From a virus: a stretch of 64,000 nucleotides of DNA. Within the stretch, counting starts at the first letter, position 1, and each line of letters opens with the position of its first letter. The notes under the pieces are model-generated. The model was not told the DNA's origin and did no database searches. It saw nothing but the letters and a program-made list of their open reading frames with translations. The stretch lies in IMG/VR virus record IMGVR_UViG_3300027782_004053, positions 1 through 64,000 of that record; one strand, 5' to 3'. This document shows, piece by piece, positions 16,969 through 25,761 of the stretch. The position numbers and the translations under genes were made by a program.

Positions 16969-18132
16969 TTAGAATGGAATCTCATCATCTTCTTGCGGAG
17001 CAGATACAATTACTTCTTCTTCCTTGGGTGTTTCCATTTTCTTGTAAAGATCCAAAAAGGCATTCTTTGTATCTGCATCAAAGCGATTAATACAAAGTTC
17101 AATTGCCTTTTGCCGATCTTTAAACATTGAGAATGCTTTTACAATATGAACAAGACGTCGAGTAGAAATTAATTCATCAATTGCATCTTCAAGATATGTC
17201 TTGCGAATAACCTCGGCCCAAGTAACCAATTTGTCTGCAAATTCTGAATCTTCACAATTCAATTCTTTCATATTGTTGATAATGATCTTATGCTCAATTT
17301 TAGCATTTGGATACTCTTGTTCAACAGTAATAGGAAAACGCTCAAGGAATGCCTCATCAAGAATTTGTGCTGCAATATATTTGCCGCTATCCGAACCTTG
17401 ACCTTTAGTATTTGCTGTAGCAACAACAGTAAACCCAGGGGCAGGATAAATTACATCACCATTCTTTTTATTAAAATATGGCTTGCCTTCAAGAATACCT
17501 TGAATACACATTAGTTTATTACTGCCACGATCAATCTCGTCAATCAACAAAACTGAACCACGGCGCATTGCTAGAATAACAGGACCTTCACGGAATGTTA
17601 CGTTACCATCAATTAATGTAGATCCACCAACAAGATCATCTTCATCCGTTTCAATAGAAATATTAACACGAACACATTCTCGCTTTAGTTTAGAACAAAC
17701 TTGTTCTACCATAGTAGTTTTACCATTACCAGTTAGACCAGTAATAAACACAGGATAAAACACTTTAGATTTAATGATGGATTCTAAATCTCGGAAGAAT
17801 CCAAAAGGAACATAGTTGTCATCTTTAATAGGTACTAGATTTTCAACTTCTGTTACCATGCGTTTTTGTCGCAACGGAATAACTTGTGCTTGTAGTGCAG
17901 GGACTTCTTCTTTCATAACTGTTTCTTTAAAGATTTCTTTTTCTACATTTTCCGAGACATCAAGATTTAATACACCGCGGCTTGCTCGATATTTTGCACC
18001 ATTTATTAGCCAAAAAGGTGTCTTAATTCCTTTTTGTTCTAGATAAGCAATTACATCTTTTCGTGCTGCGGTCTTACCAAATTTAATTACAAGGTCTGCT
18101 ACAAGCTGTTTTTTATCAATATTGGTTTTCAT
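16969..18132 (-). CDS. cobS: CobS-like AAA+ ATPase (MoxR type)
   Basis: This 387-residue AAA+ ATPase has Walker A GLTGNGKT at 132-139, Walker B VLLIDEID at 194-201, a sensor-type VVATANTKGQGSDSGKY segment and an arginine-rich C-terminal lid region (STRRLVH). The N-terminal 100 residues form a separate adaptor-like region. Homologues in T4-like cyanophages are annotated as CobS, the cobaltochelatase ATPase, but MoxR-type ATPases more generally remodel partners together with a VWA protein. Such a VWA protein is encoded next door. No other cobalamin gene is in the window, so a metal-chelatase role is not supported by context. It has its own sigma-70-like promoter. Confidence 0.85.
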   Translation of the reverse strand: MKTNIDKKQLVADLVIKFGKTAARKDVIAYLEQKGIKTPFWLINGAKYRASRGVLNLDVSENVEKEIFKETVMKEEVPALQAQVIPLRQKRMVTEVENLVPIKDDNYVPFGFFRDLESIIKSKVFYPVFITGLTGNGKTTMVEQVCSKLKRECVRVNISIETDEDDLVGGSTLIDGNVTFREGPVILAMRRGSVLLIDEIDRGSNKLMCIQGILEGKPYFNKKNGDVIYPAPGFTVVATANTKGQGSDSGKYIAAQILDEAFLERFPITVEQEYPNAKIEHKIIINNMKELNCEDSEFADKLVTWAEVIRKTYLEDAIDELISTRRLVHIVKAFSMFKDRQKAIELCINRFDADTKNAFLDLYKKMETPKEEEVIVSAPQEDDEIPF

Positions 18133-18172
18133 AATATAGTCCTAGGGATAAGGATGGGGATTTCACAAAATA

Positions 18173-18201
18173 ATTATAACATCTTTTGATGTTCGTGTCA
18201 A
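18173..18201 (-). promoter_or_regulatory. Sigma-70-type promoter for cobS-like gene
   Basis: On the minus strand TTGACA (18196-18201) and TATAAT (18173-18178) are both perfect and 17 nt apart. The -35 box overlaps the stop codon of the cobT-like gene. The spacer contains an inverted repeat AACATC-AAAA-GATGTT, and AAAAGATGTTATAAT is shared exactly with the cobT-like promoter. Confidence 0.8.
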
Positions 18202-20348
18202 GCGATTTCTTCAATAAATTTGTTCAAAAGTATCCGATTCATCAACTTAGATTTACGATTTTTAATGAAAGCTTTCATAAGATCTCTTTTTGAGGTATCA
18301 CTTGTAACTTCCATTTCTTCATCATGAATAATCAAATCCTCAGAAGAAACCAAAAAGTATTTATCATAAGCATACGTAGATAAAGAATAAAATTTATCTT
18401 TTCGAATTTTGCTCATAATATTATGAACATCCTCCACTCTAGACAATCCAGATATATCCAAAACTCGTTGTACAGTTCTACGTCCTGCACTTGGCATAAT
18501 GAAATATCCTACAAGATTTGTTCCTGTACTTTTGCGAAGCAAATCAAGAAGAGCTGCAGTAATTGGTTGGCCTGGATTGGATTGTCCAAATATTTTTGTT
18601 TTCGGGTTGGTTACAATAATATTCGATGGTGCTCTATATCCAATACCATAATAAGTATTTGCATTTTTCGGCATATTATCTGGCGTAATAATTGTGTCGG
18701 TAAAATTACCGTCACCGTCAGTAAGAAATATAGTATTAACAATATCGAGTTTATACATTTCCCTAAACATAGGAATAAAATGATTAGCAAACGTAACTGC
18801 CTCATTTAAAGGCGTTGAATTTAATTCCCATCCATCAGGAATGTCAGAATGCCGATGACGTTGCCTTTCAAATATTGCACCAAATTGCAACAATTTCTTT
18901 TGAGCAAAATTATATTGTGCGGTAGTCATGCTGTTGGACAATAATTCAAAACTTCTATATCCGTTATGGGCAATTGATAAGTCAATTGGTTTTGAGGAGA
19001 AGGTTGGATAATCTCTAGTAGAATAATCAGGGCCGTGTTTATATTTAAAATAATTACTAACAACCCCAAATGTTGAATCTGTAAAGGATAATACTCGGAA
19101 AGGAATACTTACTTTTTTACAAAAATCTGCGAGCACTAATGTCTGTTCAATAGTTTGCGAAATATTGTCAGACATTGATCCTGACCAATCTATAAACATT
19201 ACCATTCCATGATTCTTACCTCCAGGAATTTTAGTAACACGTTTAAAAAGATCATCATTAAATTTATAACTAAAAATTTTATCTAAATTCAATTCTCCAG
19301 TTTTTGCAATTTTTGCTCGAGCAAACTGTGCTGCATTCCGTTTTAGTTCAAATTCTTTAACAAGATACTGAATGAATTTACCATTAGTTTGTTTGTAATT
19401 TGCAAGCAATGCGCCCGTATCTTTAATATTTGCATTTGAGTCAAGACCAGACCAATCAGTATTTTTATATAGGAAATCGTGAGGGATAATTATTTCTTCA
19501 ATGTTAGCATCCGGCAGATTGAAATACTTATACGGACGAATATCATTTGATAACAGATCTGCTTCACGCAAACGATATTCTTGATCCGTAATAGAACTTG
19601 GATCGCTAGATTTATTTGCTCCTGCTCGGCGGGCGCGCGGTTCGCCAGTTTTGCCGTCTATTTCATCTTCGTCAAATTCATCAGAATCATCGTCAAATTC
19701 AATATCAAAATCATCGGAAAATTCTCCGTCAGAATCTTCGATGTCTCCGTTGATTCTAAGTTTTTTTCGTTTTTCAATTTTTTCTTCATCGTCAATTGAT
19801 TTTTGATTGTTATAAAGTTCTTTTGCAATAGCTAAAACTTCATCCCACGTTGTCAAAGAATCAATTCGTTTGATGTAAACTTTTTCTTCGTCTGAAAAAG
19901 GTACAGCCATAAAAGGGCCAACCTTAAAGTGCAGGTTGATACGATCAATAAAAGGCAAGGTGTTGACATCAAGATCTTTGATGCCAAAGAAATCTTTATC
20001 AACTAAATCTTTGTATGCTTTATAGAAAGATGAACGTAGACCGGGATATCGTACTTTAATGCATTTTTCAATACGGGCATCTTCGATCACATTAAGATAA
20101 GATTTGAATCCTTGGGTATGTCCTCTCACTGCATCATGCCATCCATCTGGAGGTGTTTCCCATGCATGACCAACTTCGTGTCCAACAAGAAGGTCATATA
20201 AGTCACCGCTCATTTCTTTCCAAATAGGAAGAACAAGAATTCGGTTCTTAGGGTCAAAGTATGCGGTAGATGTTTTCTTATGTTGCACAGAGATGTTTTC
20301 TTGTGCAAGAAGCTTTGCAAGAGTAGATTTTGAGTTTGCTAGTGCCAT
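18198..20348 (-). CDS. cobT: CobT-like VWA protein with N-terminal HExxH domain
   Basis: This 716-residue protein has three visible parts. Residues 40-180 contain HEVGH at 57-61 and EDARIE at 89-94, the spacing and content of a gluzincin-like zinc peptidase site. Residues 200-232 are an Asp/Glu-rich linker, typical of CobT proteins. Residues 380-610 form a von Willebrand A domain with the MIDAS motif DWSGSMS at 387-393. CobT pairs with the AAA+ protein CobS in cobaltochelatase, and related VWA/MoxR pairs remodel other complexes. The adjacent CobS-like gene supports a two-component machine. Whether the peptidase-like site is active is unknown. Confidence 0.8.
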   Translation of the reverse strand: MALANSKSTLAKLLAQENISVQHKKTSTAYFDPKNRILVLPIWKEMSGDLYDLLVGHEVGHAWETPPDGWHDAVRGHTQGFKSYLNVIEDARIEKCIKVRYPGLRSSFYKAYKDLVDKDFFGIKDLDVNTLPFIDRINLHFKVGPFMAVPFSDEEKVYIKRIDSLTTWDEVLAIAKELYNNQKSIDDEEKIEKRKKLRINGDIEDSDGEFSDDFDIEFDDDSDEFDEDEIDGKTGEPRARRAGANKSSDPSSITDQEYRLREADLLSNDIRPYKYFNLPDANIEEIIIPHDFLYKNTDWSGLDSNANIKDTGALLANYKQTNGKFIQYLVKEFELKRNAAQFARAKIAKTGELNLDKIFSYKFNDDLFKRVTKIPGGKNHGMVMFIDWSGSMSDNISQTIEQTLVLADFCKKVSIPFRVLSFTDSTFGVVSNYFKYKHGPDYSTRDYPTFSSKPIDLSIAHNGYRSFELLSNSMTTAQYNFAQKKLLQFGAIFERQRHRHSDIPDGWELNSTPLNEAVTFANHFIPMFREMYKLDIVNTIFLTDGDGNFTDTIITPDNMPKNANTYYGIGYRAPSNIIVTNPKTKIFGQSNPGQPITAALLDLLRKSTGTNLVGYFIMPSAGRRTVQRVLDISGLSRVEDVHNIMSKIRKDKFYSLSTYAYDKYFLVSSEDLIIHDEEMEVTSDTSKRDLMKAFIKNRKSKLMNRILLNKFIEEIA

Positions 20349-20371
20349 GGTTTTTTCCTTACTGATGCTAT

Positions 20372-20400
20372 ATTATAACATCTTTTAGATAAGAAGTCAA
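20372..20400 (-). promoter_or_regulatory. Sigma-70-type promoter for cobT-like gene
   Basis: On the minus strand TTGACT (20395-20400) and TATAAT (20372-20377) are 17 nt apart. The 15-nt sequence AAAAGATGTTATAAT is identical to that of the cobS-like promoter. It lies in the 59-nt gap after the 134-residue gene, about 25 nt before the start codon. Confidence 0.78.
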
Positions 20401-20407
20401 GCACTTT

Positions 20408-20812
20408 TTACGCCGTGGGCGGACGTGTGATAGCCAAAATTTTAGATATTTGAGCTTCTATAATGGGTTTTCTGTTTGGCCATTTAATAAAATCCTTGTC
20501 CGGATTCTTTAAAAGATTGGCCAATAAGGGCATAATTAGCGCCTCAACTTTGCTTAATTTTTCAGCAACATCTTTTTCAATTAGTTGTCGATATGCATCA
20601 GTATCAAAATTTGCACCAGAACCAGCTTTTACGAGTTCTTCCAAATTGTCAACCTTATTTAAAAGCGCAGCAATTTTGTTTTCAATACCCGAGGTATCTA
20701 TAACAGGGGCAGGGGAAGCAACTGGTTTCTCTACTATAGACTCTTCTGAATCTACAGCAGTAAAACCAAAGTCAAATATTTCAGTATATTCAGTTGGAAT
20801 CTTTGTGCTCAT
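20408..20812 (-). CDS. Conserved T4-like phage protein of unknown function
   Basis: I cannot assign a function to this 134-residue protein. It has an acidic, Pro/Ala-rich N-terminal third. A predicted helical middle (GIENKIAALLNKVDNLEELV) has heptad-like hydrophobics, and the C-terminus contains DFIKWPNRKPIIEAQISKIL. The WPNRKPIIEAQI block is the most distinctive part and resembles small proteins found near recombination genes in T4-like phages of aquatic bacteria. The start overlaps the deformylase gene by 23 nt. It is the last gene before the cobT promoter. Confidence 0.6.
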   Translation of the reverse strand: MSTKIPTEYTEIFDFGFTAVDSEESIVEKPVASPAPVIDTSGIENKIAALLNKVDNLEELVKAGSGANFDTDAYRQLIEKDVAEKLSKVEALIMPLLANLLKNPDKDFIKWPNRKPIIEAQISKILAITRPPTA

Positions 20813-21365
20813 TTAGTGCCTCTACCATTGTTTTAACTGCGTATTTTTTAATTATCTTTTTACGTTTATTTTCAAATTTCTTTTTTGCAAAATCTAATTT
20901 AAATTTAGAAACTCGGTGTGTAAAATCTGTTCCATTCATATGATCAAATTCATGTTGGAAAATTCTAGCTGTTAGGCCTTTGAATTCATTTTCAACAACT
21001 TCGCCTTTTTCATTTTGATATTTAACTTTAACAGTTGTTGGACGTTTAATACTAAGCATTATGCCTGGGTATGACAAACAACCTTCGTTATAATTTTCTT
21101 CTTTTGCATTATATTCTAAAATTTCAGGGTTGAATACTGCAATTTGTATGTCGCTAAGACCCATTACAAATACTCTCATATCAAGACCAACTTGGTTAGC
21201 ACTTAGACCAACCCCGCCCAATTGTTTCATTCTTTCAAATAAAACATTTGAAACATTAATAGCGCTTTTACCATCTTTTTTAAAATCAAAAAGAGTTGGA
21301 ATTTTTGTCATAACCTCCGCAGTAGGTTCAACTAAATTTAATTTGTCTTTTCTTAATATAATCAT
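20790..21365 (-). CDS. def: Peptide deformylase
   Basis: This 191-residue enzyme removes the N-formyl group from new polypeptides. All three family motifs are present: GVGLSANQVG at 51-60, EGCLSYPG with metal ligand C96, and QHEFDHMNG with H138, E139 and H142. The N-terminal 20 residues match the usual lead-in. A Lys-rich C-terminal helix follows the catalytic core. Deformylases are recurrent in marine phage genomes. It overlaps gp46 by 4 nt and the following gene by 23 nt, so it sits inside the recombination operon. Confidence 0.93.
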   Translation of the reverse strand: MIILRKDKLNLVEPTAEVMTKIPTLFDFKKDGKSAINVSNVLFERMKQLGGVGLSANQVGLDMRVFVMGLSDIQIAVFNPEILEYNAKEENYNEGCLSYPGIMLSIKRPTTVKVKYQNEKGEVVENEFKGLTARIFQHEFDHMNGTDFTHRVSKFKLDFAKKKFENKRKKIIKKYAVKTMVEALNEHKDSN

Positions 21366-23077
21366 ACTATTCTACTAAAATTTTGATACTTTTGAAATTT
21401 AATTACTGATTTAAATTTGTCAATCAATTGATCGCCTTTATGCGAAATTACAAACACATTTGTATCATCACTTATGGTATTCAACAAATTCATAACGTAA
21501 TCCGTACCGTTTGCATCTAATGAGGAGTCAAATACTTCATCCAATAGTAATAGATTGGTACTTGCACTATTCTTCATCTTTGCAATTGTTCGCCATGTAA
21601 ATAACAGCGCCAAATCAATTCTTTGCTTTTCACCTTCACTAAAAGATGCATAACTAAATTCATCTCTATGTCTAGATTTAATTGTCTCATTAAATGATTC
21701 ATCTAGTTCAAAGTGGACAAAGAAATCCATTGCTGTTAAATACTTATTTACTAACTTATTTATTACCGGCAAGTATTGTCTAATAATTTTAGTTTTAATG
21801 CCCGTATCTTTTAATAAAGAACCAGCTGCTTCGTGATAAAACTTATCCTCATTTATCTTTGATCTATCAGAAACTAAATCTACAATTTCTTTTGCCATTG
21901 ACTTTAAATTTATTTTCTCATTAGTCAATGATGTTAGCGTGTCATCTTTTTGTTCTAGATCAGCCATCAATTTTTTAATGTAGCTTTGAGACGCAATCAT
22001 AGAATTGTTTACTCTCAAAATTGATACTTGAACATTTGACATTGATTTTTTAATATCCTCAATCTCAGTAAGACGTGTCTCAACTTCTGTAATTTTTTCG
22101 TTAATTTGATCTAATGCAGATGTAACTTCTTCAATTTTATGTGTATGTTTTTCAACAGTTATTGTCTTTAGATCATTGGAAATATTCTGATTACAGGTTG
22201 GACAATTGTCGTGTTCCTCGTAAAAATTAATTTCGTTTTTAGCTTTTTTAATTCTATCAGTAAGATTCTTATACAGATTATTTAATTCTGTTTTCTTTTT
22301 TGTTTGTTCATCAGAATCGGATACACTCAATTCATGCACTGCATATGTATCTTGTAGATCTTCTAATTGTGTAGACAATGCTGCAATTTCTGCAGTTGAT
22401 TCATCAATCTTAGTTTGGACATCATTTTCACGTTTCTTTTTATCTTCTTCCAACTGTAGAATGTATCCTTGTTGTACTTTTACTTTGTGCTTTCCGATTT
22501 CAATCTTGCCATCTAAATCTTTAATTGCATCCTTTAAAGAATTTATCTTATCCTTAAGCACAGTATTCATTACAGAAAATATTTGAATATCTAAAATATC
22601 CTCAATAATTTCTCTTCGATACCCTAGGGATAATTGCATAAAGGGAGTAAAAGAAGCGGATCCTAAAATTACAATCTGAGTAAACGATTTATAATTTAAT
22701 TTTAGAATGCTTTCTTCTAAGTATTTCTGATAATCTCTTGATGCTGCATCTTGATTAAGAATAACACCGTCGCAATAGATTTCAAAAACATTCGGTTTCA
22801 TTCCCCGAACAATTCTATAATCTTTTTTACCAATAGAAAATTCTACCTCAACCGCAAGATTCTTGCCGTTGATAGTATTCATTAGTTGCGGTTTATTAAT
22901 ACTACGAAATGGTTTATTAAAAAGACCAAAGCAAATAGCATCAAGAATTGTACTTTTGCCGGCACCGTTTTCACCAACAATTAAAGTAGATGGCGATGCC
23001 TCAAATTCTATTTCTGTAAATTGGCCGCCGGTTGATAAGAAATTTTTCCATCGTATTTTTGTAAATCTTATACTCAT
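21362..23077 (-). CDS. gp46: Recombination endonuclease subunit gp46 (Rad50-like)
   Basis: This 571-residue SMC/Rad50-family ATPase has Walker A GENGAGKST at 35-43 and a long coiled coil interrupted near residue 295 by the zinc-hook DNCPTCNQN. An ABC signature is in SFSEGEKQRIDLAL, and Walker B is LLLLDEVFDSSLD near residue 520. With gp47 it forms the Mre11/Rad50-type complex that resects DNA ends for recombination-dependent replication and host DNA breakdown. The length is close to T4 gp46 (560 residues). It overlaps gp47 by 4 nt, in the usual T4 order. Confidence 0.95.
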   Translation of the reverse strand: MSIRFTKIRWKNFLSTGGQFTEIEFEASPSTLIVGENGAGKSTILDAICFGLFNKPFRSINKPQLMNTINGKNLAVEVEFSIGKKDYRIVRGMKPNVFEIYCDGVILNQDAASRDYQKYLEESILKLNYKSFTQIVILGSASFTPFMQLSLGYRREIIEDILDIQIFSVMNTVLKDKINSLKDAIKDLDGKIEIGKHKVKVQQGYILQLEEDKKKRENDVQTKIDESTAEIAALSTQLEDLQDTYAVHELSVSDSDEQTKKKTELNNLYKNLTDRIKKAKNEINFYEEHDNCPTCNQNISNDLKTITVEKHTHKIEEVTSALDQINEKITEVETRLTEIEDIKKSMSNVQVSILRVNNSMIASQSYIKKLMADLEQKDDTLTSLTNEKINLKSMAKEIVDLVSDRSKINEDKFYHEAAGSLLKDTGIKTKIIRQYLPVINKLVNKYLTAMDFFVHFELDESFNETIKSRHRDEFSYASFSEGEKQRIDLALLFTWRTIAKMKNSASTNLLLLDEVFDSSLDANGTDYVMNLLNTISDDTNVFVISHKGDQLIDKFKSVIKFQKYQNFSRIV

Positions 23078-24129
23078 GCTTCTTCGTAGTGTTGTGCTTC
23101 GACATACAATGTCTTAAGCAATGTCTTCAATCGTTCTTTGTCCGCATCTGTTTCAATACTATCAACATAACCAGTAAGCAATGTCATAGTATCTTCTAGA
23201 TCAATAGCATCATCCAATGCCTCAGATTCAAACTCGGAAAAATCCTCAATAATTTTAACTTCAAGTGGATCTTGTTTATAGATACGTTCTATAAACTTAT
23301 CAAACTTGTGAAAGTCTCTCTTCTTAACTACAACAATTTTTATATGTTGTGCCTCAAAAGTTTTAACATCAATAGTATCAGGATCCGTTGTTTCATCATT
23401 ATAATAATACTTTGTAAAAATAGTATATGGATTTTGTACAAACTCTAAAGAATGATCTTCAGTATCAAAGATAAAGAATCCTTTTGGATCGCTTTCATCA
23501 TTCCATGTTAATTCGTAAGGAGTACCTAGATATGAGATATTTCCCTCACTAGATTTAGTATGAAAATGTCCGCTTAATACGTGTTTGTACTGTTTAAAAT
23601 AACTACGATCAAATCCTTCATGGTTATCAATACCCCGCATCATTTGAAATCCGGAAATTTCAAAATGTCCGATACAATAATCAGAAGAACTTGCATCCAT
23701 AAATGCAGCAATTTCTGTTTCGTTATCTTTGCAAATCCAGGGAATTATATCAAACTGAACACCATCAAATTTCATTATACCTGGCTCTTGGAAAATAGTA
23801 ATGTTACCATAGTCCTTTAACAATAAATCTGGAGAATTTACGCTAAGACTTTCTTTCCAGAATATATCATGATTGCCAACCAATGTAATTAGTTTAATAC
23901 CATTGGCTTCCATGGGATCAAAGAAATACCGTCGGGATTCTGCAAGCGAATGAAAATTAATATACTTCCTGCGATCAAATAGATCTCCTAATTGAACAAC
24001 AGTATCAATATTGTTGACTTTTAGATACGGGAACAATACATTAGTATAGAATTTTTCATAGTACGCATGAAATGCTTTAGAGTCATTTCTAACTCCAAAA
24101 TGGGTATCTCCTAACAAACAAATCTTCAT
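23074..24129 (-). CDS. gp47: Recombination endonuclease subunit gp47 (Mre11-like)
   Basis: This 351-residue calcineurin-type phosphoesterase has the full set of metal-binding motifs: LGDTHFGVR at the N-terminus, QLGDLFDRRKYIN, LVGNHDIFW, GHFEISG and SGHFHTKS. It is the nuclease partner of gp46. Its length matches T4 gp47 (339 residues). The start codon is one base after the stop of queD. It therefore shares a transcript with the 7-deazaguanine gene, and the queD promoter at 24680-24708 probably drives gp47, gp46 and def too. Confidence 0.95.
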   Translation of the reverse strand: MKICLLGDTHFGVRNDSKAFHAYYEKFYTNVLFPYLKVNNIDTVVQLGDLFDRRKYINFHSLAESRRYFFDPMEANGIKLITLVGNHDIFWKESLSVNSPDLLLKDYGNITIFQEPGIMKFDGVQFDIIPWICKDNETEIAAFMDASSSDYCIGHFEISGFQMMRGIDNHEGFDRSYFKQYKHVLSGHFHTKSSEGNISYLGTPYELTWNDESDPKGFFIFDTEDHSLEFVQNPYTIFTKYYYNDETTDPDTIDVKTFEAQHIKIVVVKKRDFHKFDKFIERIYKQDPLEVKIIEDFSEFESEALDDAIDLEDTMTLLTGYVDSIETDADKERLKTLLKTLYVEAQHYEEA

Positions 24130-24130
24130 A

Positions 24131-24604
24131 TCAATCTTTAAATTCGTTATCTTCTCTATGGCCTACGCGCATTGCCATGTTAGCATCAGTTTCTCTTACT
24201 TGCACTTTGCAACACCATACACGATCCTTTTCACCATAGTTAGGTAAGAAAATTGTGTTTATGTATTCATAAAGAAAATCAGCAATACCTTCACAACCAG
24301 TCTTTTCAACTTCTGTAATCTTTGCTAATTTTAATGTGCCTAGATGCAATAGATGTTCTCGCATTGGATCATCTTGAGCAACCAATAATGTGTGGTCAAA
24401 CCAATCTTCAAGTAGACCTTTAAGTGGTTTTAGTCCACCGAAGTCCATACACCAATTGCGGGCATCTAATGTATCACACTCAAATTCTAAATGGAATGAA
24501 AGTGCATATCCATGAATTAAATTGCAATGACTATCTGCACGCCATTGTCTATATGCTACGGGACCGATCTGATTATAAGTTTTTGTAGAAATGTATTTTG
24601 CCAT
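24131..24604 (-). CDS. queD: 6-carboxytetrahydropterin synthase QueD
   Basis: QueD converts dihydroneopterin triphosphate to 6-carboxytetrahydropterin, the second step toward 7-deazaguanines. The 157-residue protein has ADSHCNLIHGYALSFHLEF near residues 23-41, containing the catalytic cysteine and zinc-site histidines, MDFGGLK for the DF-x-x-L motif, WFDHTLL for the Asp-His pair, and VRETDANMA for the late glutamate. The usual HGH is HGY here, as I recall for a subgroup of QueD proteins. FolE (29348-30022) makes the substrate and QueE (30088-30945) uses the product. It has its own promoter and a structured leader. Confidence 0.88.
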   Translation of the reverse strand: MAKYISTKTYNQIGPVAYRQWRADSHCNLIHGYALSFHLEFECDTLDARNWCMDFGGLKPLKGLLEDWFDHTLLVAQDDPMREHLLHLGTLKLAKITEVEKTGCEGIADFLYEYINTIFLPNYGEKDRVWCCKVQVRETDANMAMRVGHREDNEFKD

Positions 24605-24679
24605 GTTTATTCTCCTATGTTAATCATAGGCGGCGGAATTTATAAAGCGGGACGATGCCGGTAGACCGCTATGTGATAT
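24605..24679 (-). promoter_or_regulatory. Structured 5' leader of queD
   Basis: The leader between the queD promoter and start codon is about 70 nt and unusually GC-rich for this genome. It can form a stem AGCGG/CCGCT with a 15-nt loop. The loop CGGC can pair with GCCG in the tail, which would make an H-type pseudoknot. Next to the start a second stem CCTATG/CATAGG with a 5-nt loop holds part of the Shine-Dalgarno AGGAG. A ligand- or translation-controlled switch is possible, but no known riboswitch consensus is met exactly. Confidence 0.45.
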
Positions 24680-24708
24680 ATTATATATTACTTAAACATT
24701 GCAGTCAA
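24680..24708 (-). promoter_or_regulatory. Sigma-70-type promoter for queD-gp47-gp46
   Basis: On the minus strand TTGACT (24703-24708) and TATAAT (24680-24685) are 17 nt apart. The -35 box lies inside the end of the upstream glycosyltransferase gene. It has the same architecture as the cobT and cobS promoters but lacks their AAAAGATGT spacer end. Confidence 0.7.
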
Positions 24709-25761
24709 TACACTAGCAGAAAAGAATTTTTCCGTTAAGTCTGATGCTTGTTTGCGAACGTGATACTTATATTGATCGTGATTATTCATGTATTGAACAA
24801 TTTTATAACATAAATCTTGTCGATATAATTCGTATGCTTCAAATGATTCTGTCCATTCACTAGGATACTTGAACATATCATCGTACATTTCCGTATAGGA
24901 TAAACGATCTGGCACCATAGGAATAGCATCTACAATAGCACCTTCGTAACAACTAATGCCAAGTGTTTCTTGTAAGTTTGCACTAAATACAACCTTTGCT
25001 TGCCCCAATAACTTATGGTATTCGTGTTTAGTTAATTTTACATCTTGGCAAACAATAAATTCATATTGCGGCAATTGCTTTTTAAGATCACGAAATATCT
25101 CAACTTGTTTCTCAGGAGCAATTCTATGTGGGAATAAAATAAGATCCCGTTTCTGCATATCTTTATATACGTTTAGAATATTTTCCATATACTCCATAGG
25201 CCAACCTGTGCGTATAATCTTGCCTTGTTCAATCATTGTTAGCTTCCACTCATCATCTACTGTTTCGCCAAATGTTTTAGCAAACAGATCAATATGAAAG
25301 TCTGTGGCAAAATAATTGTGATTTGCGGCATGGAAAAAACTCTGTTCAGCGTGTCTAACCCATGGAGCATCTCCAATGAGACGACCTAAAAAGTCTTGAG
25401 GGTCATAACTACCAGCATGCCATAATACGTGAATTGTTACAGGAATCTGCAACAACTCACTCATATATTTTAAGTTAATGATGCCAGGATGCCAAGCGTC
25501 AGTAAATAAAAAATGATCATTAGCATTAACGGATCCATTGCTAAATAAACGACCCATTTGCTCAACTTGCGCAGACTTATAGATATTAGTTCCGCTAAAA
25601 TTAAGGAAAGCACCACGGGTAGTATCACTAGGAATATTAGTAGGTCCACATATAACTTCAATATTCGCCGTCTTTTTAAGTAATTGGGGTACATGATATT
25701 TCCATTGTTCCGTGTATCGTGTGTCTACTGATTCTAAATCTACAATAAAAATTTTAGACAT
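24688..25761 (-). CDS. GT-B glycosyltransferase within the 7-deazaguanine module
   Basis: This 357-residue protein has the two-domain GT-B plan. The N-terminal half carries FIVDLESVDTRYTEQWKYH and a HVLWHAGSYDPQDF segment. The C-terminal donor half has LILFPHRIAPEKQVEIFRDL and an E-x7-E type motif, NLQETLGISCYEGAIV, in the position used by GT4 enzymes. The product overlaps the QueD-like gene upstream by 8 nt and has no membrane segment. Because it lies between QueD-type genes, modification of the 7-deazaguanine base or nucleotide is a possible role. A surface-glycan role cannot be excluded. Confidence 0.7.
   Translation of the reverse strand: MSKIFIVDLESVDTRYTEQWKYHVPQLLKKTANIEVICGPTNIPSDTTRGAFLNFSGTNIYKSAQVEQMGRLFSNGSVNANDHFLFTDAWHPGIINLKYMSELLQIPVTIHVLWHAGSYDPQDFLGRLIGDAPWVRHAEQSFFHAANHNYFATDFHIDLFAKTFGETVDDEWKLTMIEQGKIIRTGWPMEYMENILNVYKDMQKRDLILFPHRIAPEKQVEIFRDLKKQLPQYEFIVCQDVKLTKHEYHKLLGQAKVVFSANLQETLGISCYEGAIVDAIPMVPDRLSYTEMYDDMFKYPSEWTESFEAYELYRQDLCYKIVQYMNNHDQYKYHVRKQASDLTEKFFSASVLTAMFK

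Noticed and set aside
16969-20348. Cobalamin synthesis pathway
   Set aside because: Only CobS- and CobT-like genes are present. No CobN or other corrin gene was seen, and the CobT-like protein has an extra peptidase-like motif.
24605-24679. Calling the queD leader a preQ1 riboswitch outright
   Set aside because: The loop is longer than the class I consensus and the A-rich tail is imperfect. Without covariation the call would be too strong, so it is kept as a candidate structure.
24620-24680. tRNA gene in the GC-rich queD leader
   Set aside because: No cloverleaf, T-loop GTTCRA motif or anticodon stem can be drawn. No tRNA was recognised elsewhere in the window.
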